This document shows, piece after piece, positions 39,901 through 45,475 of a stretch of DNA of 45,475 nucleotides (within the stretch, counting starts at the first letter, position 1; each line of letters opens with the position of its first letter). This stretch comes from a virus. The notes under the pieces were generated by a model. That model was not told the origin of the DNA, searched no databases, and was given only the letters and a program-made list of their open reading frames with translations. The stretch lies in IMG/VR virus record IMGVR_UViG_3300032294_001387, positions 1 to 45,475 of that record; one strand, 5' to 3'. Both the position numbers and the translations under genes were made by a program.

Positions 39901-40353
39901 AATAGAGGTAGAATCACAAGCGTTGTTGCTAATACTAACTTCCCTGTTCTGTTCAGAGGTTTTGATAACACTCCTCTTATAACTATTGAAGAACCAGAAA
40001 AATATTCTTTTGCTGCTAATCAGTCTGGATTCTCTGGTTGGCCTTCTTCTACAAGAGCGTTTGCTTTGTTTGGCGCACAAGATATTTTCCAACCAGGAGA
40101 CAAAGTTCTTTATACTGCTGTTGGTCCTGGTGGTCCGCTTAGACCTCTAAAGAATCAAACATATTATTATGTCACTCAGATTCAATCAGGTTGGCCACAA
40201 AGCACATTCCAGTTAGCAGAAACTAAAGCTGACGCTCTTGCTAATGTTGCTTTATTCATTAATGATACTCGATTGAACAGTAATCAAGCAACAAACGATA
40301 TATCATTTGTTCAGGGCGAAACAGCTAATCTAACATATACATTGGTACCATAA
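36943..40353 (+). CDS. Giant virion protein, paralogue 3 with IPT/TIG repeats, 1136 aa
   Basis: Residues 1-345 repeat the plan of paralogues 1 and 2 (MPLWGNKNQPV...NAHAGNT...; SHAGWILRKEFKGGRQGRV). After that come about six Ig-like IPT/TIG repeats, each opening with P-x-(I/V)-x-x-(V/I)-x-P and ending in a V-x-G-x-N/F strand (for example PIVYDINPDYGTEFGGD, PYIKSVTPNRGG, PTVSNVDPTFG). The C-terminus repeats the FxPGD(K)V...LTGNTYYY pattern. Probably a fibre or surface adhesin that contacts the host. Confidence 0.82.
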   Translation: MPLWGNKNQPVTANLTTTFESTEGAPLGTYVHVKGDQIDRKGSANAHAGNTVPGSRARTDFDMFESSIFNEFMPNMAVGVYGVYANSPDLGKNKEYHDYVNDIHARKKHLKKYKELPDGEQLKYKVVNEGCGYSGGPQRRGVPIRLYFANGYVDTTSVQGDIYFSGVIDPPDPKNGKITGYTVNQELFVDEPPNCDIDPPENFYIACNKNQLLPAGFAIDYAQSVFGKGDKVFYYVPSGNTPVAPLTGNTYYYIADVNVEYVAFSETPNGTPIVITDPRLNSDDPAAEQHTLQGEQAQIEAYIERANNIGSSHAGWILRKEFKGGRQGRVQTECLVAMSSLEEGVIPPGEPEPIVYDINPDYGTEFGGDTITITGENFISFEPENPMEHVGDTYATRVLFGNVFANDATVHVANNTSLTVVTPKANKPETVDVRVQTGYGISRVGPKTKFTYYITEPYIKSVTPNRGGYLGQTNVDIIGFNFGSTTQVQFDNINALSFNVVSNEYIRAVSPPHPNGTVNIIVTGANGASDPDPTSEFTYYSAIPTVSNVDPTFGTLDPASATINGTGFIQYNTKYVGDTSGLKVYFGDYEANITSVVSDTQLIVDPPAVLRPNTVNVIVRNVYGNSVPNANSKFRYYADGPTVSNCSPKEVSALVPVDVTVYGNNLWDATEVRYGGVFFVKNNIRVAADGKSLVFTTIPDANVNRYMTIAVDTPSGMTPDVYNCGINYINFPFIDDLSIHAIDYRFTNTVTVTGMNFNNPSFKVDNVYLQRQGTGPFATKYYANSSTIKIANNTSLTFQFPNFAQLGAPIFTTYVTVLSANNNLLSTNTAGSEVYVDNWTPFIERVDPKIGPVKGFTEIYCYGKNFAQSTIANAQLGEGPSGLRAKSVRVINNNVAVVVAPTVDANTVGKNYNVILNSTTCGSSPVGANTIFTYTNNSGTIQSFTLNYPGCGYNNNHLPIKITARLVSNGMIDNRAGTAGAETSGANRGRITSVVANTNFPVLFRGFDNTPLITIEEPEKYSFAANQSGFSGWPSSTRAFALFGAQDIFQPGDKVLYTAVGPGGPLRPLKNQTYYYVTQIQSGWPQSTFQLAETKADALANVALFINDTRLNSNQATNDISFVQGETANLTYTLVP

Positions 40354-40362
40354 GGATAAACT

Positions 40363-40635
40363 ATGCCAGACGACAGTAAAAAAGTATCGCAACTACCAAC
40401 AACTTCTAATGTTGCGCCCACAGATAAACTTCTTGTTCTCAGAGATCCATTGGGAGATAAGAAACTTAATACAGTTAATGTAGCTACTTTAGCTGCAAAC
40501 CTTACACTATCTGTAGGCACTCCAGCTAACTCATCAGCAAACGGTGTTGCTGGGATGATTAAAATAGATGACAAATACATTTATGTTTGTGTATCTAAAA
40601 ATGACTGGAAAAGAGTCGCCTTAGAAATCTGGTAA
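40363..40635 (+). CDS. Tail-fibre-associated small protein, 90 aa
   Basis: KVSQLPTTSNVAPTDKLLVLRDP is a motif repeatedly found at the start of phage tail fibres and neck fibres. The body is short (TLAANLTLSVGTPA), so it is a stand-alone module. Behind AAGGATAAACT, 9 bases after the giant protein, so it probably assembles with it. Confidence 0.7.
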   Translation: MPDDSKKVSQLPTTSNVAPTDKLLVLRDPLGDKKLNTVNVATLAANLTLSVGTPANSSANGVAGMIKIDDKYIYVCVSKNDWKRVALEIW

Positions 40636-40638
40636 GAA

Positions 40639-41028
40639 ATGAACGATAAATTGACTGAAGATAACTTTATATTATTTTGCGCATCTCATTATGATAACGC
40701 TCGTTATGCTACAACAGAAGAGTTTATTGAAGATTTAAACCGCATTAAGTATATTAAGAAGCTCATAACAAGATACGTTGAGAATGGTGATTTGAAAGAA
40801 AGACTTATTTTAAATCATATTATTGTTCTGAACAATTGTTTTGGCCCAGAAGCTCTTTGTAAAATTTTATATTTTAAACTAAAACCACAAATGAAATATA
40901 TAAAACCTTTTATGGTTTTGTTAGAAATAATGCCGGAGAGAGTTTATAATGTAGGCGATGAGGAAATAATAGATACTAATCTAATAGATATGGATGCTGG
41001 TATAATATCAAAGTTAAGGAAAGTATAA
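40639..41028 (+). CDS. Conserved T4-type phage protein, 129 aa
   Basis: Pattern NFILFCASHYDNA...EFIEDLNRIKYIKKLITRY...GDLKERLILNHIIVLNNCFG matches a family present in most T4-type cyanophages and relatives (recall); function unknown. All-helical. One-base overlap with the next gene. Confidence 0.75.
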   Translation: MNDKLTEDNFILFCASHYDNARYATTEEFIEDLNRIKYIKKLITRYVENGDLKERLILNHIIVLNNCFGPEALCKILYFKLKPQMKYIKPFMVLLEIMPERVYNVGDEEIIDTNLIDMDAGIISKLRKV

Positions 41029-41219
41029 TGTTAGAAGAAGATGCAGTAGGGACTAGTTCAGCTATACCAGCAGTAAACACTCAATCAACAGGAGAAGCTG
41101 AGATCTCTGCTAATCCTCCTGTGAAAAAGAAAAAGAGATTAGAATTTGGTATTTTGACAAGAACCGATCCCGGTCAAGTACCAAGAAAACTAAGAGATAT
41201 TATCTCTAAAGAAAAATAA
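41028..41219 (+). CDS. Conserved small T4-type phage protein, 63 aa
   Basis: Disordered N-terminus rich in Ser/Thr/Ala/Gly (VGTSSAIPAVNTQSTGEAE), a KKKKR patch, and a short tail. A protein of this type follows the 129-residue gene in other T4-type phages (recall). Function unknown. Confidence 0.6.
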   Translation: MLEEDAVGTSSAIPAVNTQSTGEAEISANPPVKKKKRLEFGILTRTDPGQVPRKLRDIISKEK

Positions 41220-41222
41220 TGC

Positions 41223-41250
41223 TTGCCTTCTTCTAAGTTTCAGGTATAAT
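41223..41250 (+). promoter_or_regulatory. Sigma70-like promoter of the primase block
   Basis: TTGCCT (41223-41228), 16-base spacer ending AGG, TATAAT (41245-41250), 33 bases before the primase ATG. Confidence 0.7.
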
Positions 41251-41282
41251 CATAACTGTGACTATGAAGATAAGGATTTATT

Positions 41283-42317
41283 ATGGCTTGGTTAGATCAG
41301 AAATATATTGGTATCGTTGGAACACGACTAGAACGATTCAAGAAAAAGAGTAGCACACTATATAACTTTCGCTGTCCTGTTTGCGGAGACTCAGAATCCA
41401 ATAAGACAAAGGCCAGAGGATATATCTACCAGAAAGAAGGTAAGGCGATGTTCCACTGTCATAACTGTGGGACTACTTTAGGATTGCCTAACTTTCTTAA
41501 GATGATTGACATCAATATTTATAATGACTATCAGTTAGAAAAACTACAAGACTTTAAAGATACACATAAGAAAAAAGAAGATGACTTTCAGTCTATGGTA
41601 GAAAAGATGAGAAAGCCTGTCTTCATGACCAGTGGTCCTTTGAAGGGATTGAAGAAGGTTAGTCAGTTGTCTCCTGATGATCCTGTAAAGAAGTTAGTTG
41701 CAGACAGAAAGATACCGAATCCTTATCATGCTAAACTATTTGCTTGTCCTAATTTTTATCGTTTCGTCAATAATCTTGTTCCCAATAAGTTTTCAAGTGA
41801 AACTTTGGTTCGTGATGAGACGAGGCTTCTTATCCCTTTTCTGGATGCTAATAAGACTGTTCATGCCTTTCAAGGACGGTCTCTTAGATCAAACAGCAAA
41901 GTTAAATACATTACAATCGTTCTTAATGAAGATGTACCTAAAGTGTTCGGTCTGGACACTGTACGCTTTAACAGACCTGTATATGTTGTTGAAGGTCCGT
42001 TGGATTCTATGTTTCTTACTAATTCTATTGCTACAGCAGGCGGCGATCTTATATCTGCAGTAAAGAGTTTTGACAAAGAAAATCTTATCATAGTATATGA
42101 TAACGAGCCGAGGTCTAAAGATACAAAAAAGAAGCTTGAAAAAGCTATCTATAACGGTTATAATGTATGTATCTGGCCCGAGAACATCGAACATAAAGAT
42201 ATAAACGATATGTTTATTGCAGGTATGTCTTCGGAGTTCATCGAACATATTATCAAAACAAACACATACCGAGATTTGGCAGCAAAGCTGGCCCTGCAGA
42301 AATGGAGTAAAGTATGA
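41283..42317 (+). CDS. 61: DNA primase (T4 gp61-like), 344 aa
   Basis: Makes RNA primers for lagging-strand synthesis with the gp41-type helicase. N-terminal zinc ribbon CPVCGDS...FHCHNCG (Cys31, Cys34, Cys59, Cys62), then a TOPRIM domain with VYVVEGPLDSMF (Glu237) and LIIVYDNEP (Asp about 261). Length matches T4 gp61 (342). AAGGATTT before the ATG; ends with a four-base overlap to the next gene. Confidence 0.93.
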   Translation: MAWLDQKYIGIVGTRLERFKKKSSTLYNFRCPVCGDSESNKTKARGYIYQKEGKAMFHCHNCGTTLGLPNFLKMIDINIYNDYQLEKLQDFKDTHKKKEDDFQSMVEKMRKPVFMTSGPLKGLKKVSQLSPDDPVKKLVADRKIPNPYHAKLFACPNFYRFVNNLVPNKFSSETLVRDETRLLIPFLDANKTVHAFQGRSLRSNSKVKYITIVLNEDVPKVFGLDTVRFNRPVYVVEGPLDSMFLTNSIATAGGDLISAVKSFDKENLIIVYDNEPRSKDTKKKLEKAIYNGYNVCIWPENIEHKDINDMFIAGMSSEFIEHIIKTNTYRDLAAKLALQKWSKV

Positions 42318-42568
42318 AAGTTCGCAAGAAACCTGTGATTGTTGAAGCGTATCAGCTCACAGAAGATACAGCTGGTATGCTGGCAGACTGGTGTAATGGT
42401 CTGCTTATCAAGCGAGGAGATAAATTCGAACCATCTATTCAGATTGTTACTCTTGAAGGCGTTATGACTGCCCGTAAGAACGATTGGATTATCAAAGGCG
42501 TTCATGGCGAGTTCTACCCATGCGCTCCTGCTATCTTTAATAAGACCTATGAGGTAATCGAAGAATGA
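42314..42568 (+). CDS. Conserved phage hypothetical protein, 84 aa
   Basis: MKVRKKPVIVEAYQLTED followed by DWIIKGVHGEFYPCAPAIFNKTY is a widespread small phage protein pattern of unknown function (recall). Coupled to primase by ATGA. Beta-rich. Confidence 0.75.
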   Translation: MKVRKKPVIVEAYQLTEDTAGMLADWCNGLLIKRGDKFEPSIQIVTLEGVMTARKNDWIIKGVHGEFYPCAPAIFNKTYEVIEE

Positions 42569-42723
42569 ACGACGCTAAGATTGAAGAAATCGCTAAGTGG
42601 GCTGCTAATAAGTTAAACGGCGGCGACTGGTATGATACCAAGTTTTATCAAGCGGGTCATAAACAAGCATGGATGAATATGATCAAAGAATTGATCGAAA
42701 GGTTAGAAGATGAACGACGCTAA
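42565..42723 (+). CDS. Hypothetical protein, 52 aa
   Basis: MNDAKIEEIAKWAANKLNGG..., helical and amphipathic, ending just inside the ThyX start. Its first 18 bases are repeated exactly at the start of thyX (42710-42727). ATGA overlap upstream. No family recognised, but the A-KWAANKL form recurs in small phage proteins. Confidence 0.6.
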   Translation: MNDAKIEEIAKWAANKLNGGDWYDTKFYQAGHKQAWMNMIKELIERLEDERR

Positions 42724-43543
42724 GATTATTGCTATTACACAACCGCTTATGAAAACTACTGTTGAACAGACTAAATTTTGTAAAGCAACGGGCAGAAACC
42801 ATACATCTAGTCATCAAAAAGATATGTCTGCCGAAGAGTTTATCGCATACACAGCCAGAGTATCTAATCCATCTAATCAACACAACACACTAACCGCACC
42901 AAAACTTCTAAAGTATCTCATTGAACATAAGCACTGGTCTCCGTTTGAGATGGTTTCTATCACAATGGAAATCAATACAACCCGTGATATCTCGCACCAG
43001 ATCATTCGCCATCGTTCATTCTCATTCCAGGAGTTTAGCCAGCGTTATGCTGATCCGACTAAAGACATGCAGTTTGTAACGAGAGAGGCAAGACTACAGG
43101 ACGCCAAGAACCGTCAGAATAGTATTGAGACGGATGATGAGGTCTTAGAGAAAGAATGGAAATCCAGACAAGAATATTCTCAATATGTGGCAAAGGAGTT
43201 CTATCAGTGGGGTATTGATAATGGTATTGCTAAAGAGCAAGCAAGAGCAGTTCTTCCAGAAGGTCTAACCACAACCCGTCTATATATGTCAGGGACACTT
43301 CGTTCCTGGATTCACTATATCGATGTTAGAGCCGAAGCAGGAACACAGAAAGAACACCGTCAGGTTGCTATTGCTGCACAGGAAGAGATTCTAAAACACT
43401 TCCCGTCATTGCGTGAGTATTGGTTTACTTCTGTTGCTATGGAATGGGGAAAAGATAGACTGGTAACAGAAGAACCTATTAGTGAGAAAGACGTTAAAGA
43501 ATGGTATGGCATTTCTGACAAACCTTGGTGGAAGTTTTGGTGA
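42710..43543 (+). CDS. thyX: Flavin-dependent thymidylate synthase (ThyX), 277 aa
   Basis: Makes dTMP from dUMP using FAD, feeding phage DNA synthesis. Signature RHRSFSFQEFSQRY (residues 100-113) is intact; upstream HKHWSPFEMVSITMEI and downstream LPEGLTTTRLYMSGTLRSW are conserved ThyX segments. The C-terminus ends in PWWKFW, as does the gene at 43832. Starts 14 bases inside the previous gene behind AGGTTAGAAG. Confidence 0.95.
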   Translation: MNDAKIIAITQPLMKTTVEQTKFCKATGRNHTSSHQKDMSAEEFIAYTARVSNPSNQHNTLTAPKLLKYLIEHKHWSPFEMVSITMEINTTRDISHQIIRHRSFSFQEFSQRYADPTKDMQFVTREARLQDAKNRQNSIETDDEVLEKEWKSRQEYSQYVAKEFYQWGIDNGIAKEQARAVLPEGLTTTRLYMSGTLRSWIHYIDVRAEAGTQKEHRQVAIAAQEEILKHFPSLREYWFTSVAMEWGKDRLVTEEPISEKDVKEWYGISDKPWWKFW

Positions 43544-43845
43544 TTAGTAACTATAATCCAGGATTCTATTGGGTCTTCCAGTATGAGGGATCACAGAAAC
43601 CAACTATTGCAAAGTTGAAAAAGAACAGTGGTTGGGAATATATGAATAGTGAACATTCAACTAAATGTATTAGTAATGCTCCATATAAAGTGATCAATCG
43701 TATTGAAGAACCTAAAGATGAGCGAAAATATAGTGATAGCAGCTTGCTCAAAGACATTCAAGCTATTCATGGCAAGGAAGAAGGTCTGAAACAGTACAAA
43801 CAGATTATGGAAATGGAAAGAAAGATAAAGAATGATGAAATATAA
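43540..43845 (+). CDS. Hypothetical protein, 101 aa
   Basis: Taken to start at GTG 43540 overlapping the ThyX stop (GGTGA), with GGAAG of the WWKFW codons as ribosome binding site; the frame is open upstream only inside thyX. ISNYNPGFYWVFQYEG then a charged helical tail. No family recognised. Confidence 0.5.
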   Translation: MISNYNPGFYWVFQYEGSQKPTIAKLKKNSGWEYMNSEHSTKCISNAPYKVINRIEEPKDERKYSDSSLLKDIQAIHGKEEGLKQYKQIMEMERKIKNDEI

Positions 43846-44140
43846 AGAATATACATTTAAAGCAACAGTTATCGAGACTAAAGAACAACTTGATAATATT
43901 ATGAAAAGAGACAAGTATCGTAACTGGACCGAAGACGATTTTCTGACTGTAAGCACATTTATGGATAAGACAACATTTCAACCGTGGGTTGTTCTCGCTC
44001 TAAAGAAACCAGGAGTGCCATTTATGGATTGGTTGAAGTTTGCCATGCCTATGGAATTGGCTATAAAAGAAGATTCAAAAGAAAAAGATGTAATGGATAA
44101 CTTTGAGATTGAAAAGAAGCCTTGGTGGAAGTTCTGGTAA
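43832..44140 (+). CDS. Hypothetical protein with C-terminal WWKFW, 102 aa
   Basis: Start at the first of two consecutive ATGs (43832), overlapping the previous gene by 14 bases. Alpha/beta protein ending KKPWWKFW, the same end as ThyX. Lacks any ThyX motif, so only the tail is shared. The tail could be a common docking peptide or a membrane-touching patch. Confidence 0.65.
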   Translation: MMKYKEYTFKATVIETKEQLDNIMKRDKYRNWTEDDFLTVSTFMDKTTFQPWVVLALKKPGVPFMDWLKFAMPMELAIKEDSKEKDVMDNFEIEKKPWWKFW

Positions 44141-44388
44141 TGAAAATTTCTAAAGAATCAAAGCTACTAGCCGCTTTATATGAAAAGTGTCCAGAGTTGC
44201 TACCGCTTGCCTATGAAATGCAGAAAGAACACATTGAAGAAGTTGTCCCTCTCCGAGAGTATGTGAAGTGGTTGGAAATTTGGCTTCAAGATAGGACAAG
44301 ACAAAGAGGCGTAGTGCATAAAGATTGGTCAGTATGTTGGGATGGTAAGGAACTGCATCACAAGGTGAAAACAAATGCTGTTCGATAG
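44140..44388 (+). CDS. Hypothetical protein, 82 aa
   Basis: Starts at ATG 44140 sharing one base with the upstream stop (GGTAATG); GGAAG of the WWKFW codons is the ribosome binding site. Helical, with AALYEKCPELLPLAYEM and a short basic middle. No family recognised. Confidence 0.6.
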   Translation: MKISKESKLLAALYEKCPELLPLAYEMQKEHIEEVVPLREYVKWLEIWLQDRTRQRGVVHKDWSVCWDGKELHHKVKTNAVR

Positions 44389-44530
44389 ATACGACTTTAA
44401 GAAATTCGCCAGAGCCGTTCACAGAGTGAATATTAGGTTCAAGGGTAAAGAAATTAGACAGCTATATTCTGGTTATTTGTATCCAGAATTGCCTTTATAT
44501 TTGAAAATTACGGAGATTCTTGATGCCTAA
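44375..44530 (+). CDS. Hypothetical basic protein, 51 aa
   Basis: Overlaps the previous gene by 14 bases and the next by eight. AAGGTGAAAACAA lies upstream. Basic N-terminal half (FKKFARAVHRVNIRFKGKE), Tyr/Leu-rich end. Unknown. Confidence 0.5.
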   Translation: MLFDRYDFKKFARAVHRVNIRFKGKEIRQLYSGYLYPELPLYLKITEILDA

Positions 44531-44858
44531 AATCGTATTAGTTGAAACCGTGTCCACGTTCAAGCATATATATGCAGTCGAGCTCGATGACAACGAGCCA
44601 AATGAATATGCGCTTGATGATGTTGCTTGTGAACTGTATCCTAATGGGTCTCTTGAAGAGTTTGCGCAGGAACACATTAGCGAAGATATTTTTTCACATA
44701 GAGTGATTTCAGAAGAAGAATATATAAAGCTGTTCGATGAGATGAATGGTTATATGTCTGGATGGGCAGCAGAAGAAAAGAAAAAGTTTATTTATAAGAG
44801 AGAAAATCATAGAGAAGTGGACTTTGGTCCAGACGTAGGCAAAGAGGTAGTAGAATAA
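44523..44858 (+). CDS. Hypothetical acidic protein, 111 aa
   Basis: ATG 44523 behind CGGAGATTCTT. Very acidic (VELDDNEPNEYALDDVACELYPNG). No family recognised. Last gene before the HNH endonuclease; its read-through transcript would carry the left arm of the hairpin at 44863. Confidence 0.6.
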   Translation: MPKIVLVETVSTFKHIYAVELDDNEPNEYALDDVACELYPNGSLEEFAQEHISEDIFSHRVISEEEYIKLFDEMNGYMSGWAAEEKKKFIYKRENHREVDFGPDVGKEVVE

Positions 44859-44862
44859 AATG

Positions 44863-44943
44863 AGGCTGGCACTAAATAGTAATAATGTCCGTCGCGGAAC
44901 GCCAATTCCCACGGACTCTAACGCTAATTGGGAGCGCCAGCCT
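44863..44943 (+). promoter_or_regulatory. Late promoter inside a ribosome-binding-site hairpin
   Basis: AGGCTGGC (44863-44870) pairs perfectly with GCCAGCCT (44936-44943), just before the ATG. CTAAATA (44872-44878) lies right after the left arm, so a late transcript starting near 44886 lacks that arm and keeps the ribosome site free. Inside is GTCCGT/ACGGAC (44887-44892, 44911-44916) and the shared endonuclease leader box 44916-44943. Confidence 0.6.
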
Positions 44944-45475
44944 ATGACTATTTATCGTCGTATTTACGAACAACATTTTGGGCCTATTCCAAAAGGTCAT
45001 CATATCCATCATAAAGATGGGAATCATGAAAACAACGATCCTAATAACCTGGCATGTGTAACTGCACAGGAGCATTTTGACGCCCATTGGGAGATGGGTG
45101 ATTACGGTTCATGCTGGGCGCTATACGTTACAGGACATATTGATCTGACGCCAGAAGAAAGATCAGATTTAGTAAGCAAGCAGCAGAAGGCGCTGGTTGA
45201 AAAGGGCACACATCCATGGCTGAGGAGAGCAGACGGTTCATCACAGTCTGGTGATATAGCTGAAGAGAGAGCTAAATCTGTTAGTAAGAAAAACAGAGAG
45301 ATGGTCGAAAACGGCGAACATCATTTTTTGAAAAAGAACCGTGACCCAGAAATGGAAAAGAAGAGATCAGAGACTCTGATTGATAAGTATAAAGACCCTG
45401 AGTTTGCAGAGTTCATGAGGCAGCGAAGTATAGGTAGAACCTGGACGCTCGACCCAGAAACTGCGAAGAAGGTAG
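44944..45475 (+). CDS. HNH homing endonuclease (truncated by window end)
   Basis: HNH core at residues 18-37: GHHIHHKDGN then NDPNNLACVTAQEHF, with the His and Asn residues of the active site. After about residue 80 come NUMOD3-like helices (GTHPWLRRADG, GEHHFLKKN), as in the two GIY-YIG endonucleases of this window. Start ATG 44944, with GGGAGCGCC upstream. The frame is open to the window edge (177 codons seen). Its leader marks it as part of the same endonuclease group. Confidence 0.85.
   Translation, partial: MTIYRRIYEQHFGPIPKGHHIHHKDGNHENNDPNNLACVTAQEHFDAHWEMGDYGSCWALYVTGHIDLTPEERSDLVSKQQKALVEKGTHPWLRRADGSSQSGDIAEERAKSVSKKNREMVENGEHHFLKKNRDPEMEKKRSETLIDKYKDPEFAEFMRQRSIGRTWTLDPETAKKV

Overview
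The window is a densely packed piece of a large T4-type myovirus genome. It carries T4-like replication proteins (family B polymerase, UvsX recombinase, gp41-type helicase, gp61-type primase), an ATP-dependent DNA ligase, ThyX, and exact copies of the T4-type late promoter TATAAATA. Many small genes overlap by ATGA or TAATG junctions. The strongest host clue is a full-length pmoC (15510-16271), subunit C of particulate methane monooxygenase, with all six metal ligands of the bacterial enzyme. From memory it reads closest to PmoC of alphaproteobacterial methanotrophs (Methylocystis/Methylosinus type). I infer a phage of a methane-oxidising bacterium. Phage-borne pmoC has been reported from freshwater metagenomes, so the gene class is known; its promoter, leader and neighbours here may not be.

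Layout. 1-312: end of a gene, a terminator and a low-complexity repeat. 324-5662: small unknown genes, mostly minus strand, with one divergent plus block driven by mirror-image promoters, plus a GIY-YIG homing endonuclease, a SWIM-type zinc protein and an AAA+ ATPase. 5667-10139 (minus): a W-rich unknown protein, then a restriction-modification-like operon (two N6-adenine methylase genes and a GIY-YIG/SF2 helicase fusion). 10269-13734 (plus): early-type genes including DNA ligase, an RMF-like protein and a ClpP-fold protein. 13779-14425 (minus): spanin pair under a late promoter. 14480-16817: 2OG oxygenase, pmoC and hsp20. 16829-18090: GIY-YIG endonuclease facing a GH19 endolysin. 18173-24082: polymerase, uvsX and helicase core. 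24158-24741: tiny membrane proteins and a Bfd-like [2Fe-2S] protein. 24743-24900: probable stand-alone structured RNA. 24940-40635: virion genes. 41283-44858: primase, thyX and small genes. 44944-end: HNH endonuclease cut by the window edge.

How it works together. Sigma70-like promoters (TTGACA/T, 16-18 bp, often GG before TATAAT) precede replication and small-gene blocks. TATAAATA or NTAAATA late promoters precede lysis, virion and homing-endonuclease genes. pmoC has both types fused, which predicts expression through the whole infection. Four consecutive virion genes start with a ten-residue signature matching the T4 capsid-targeting sequence, suggesting packaged and processed internal head proteins with HAD, ligase-like and nucleotidyltransferase-like folds. 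Dps with an intact ferroxidase site and a Bfd-like protein point to manipulation of host iron, and an RMF-like protein to manipulation of ribosomes.

Limits: everything was read by eye. Family names come from motif recognition, not searches. Promoters, terminators and RNA folds are by inspection only.
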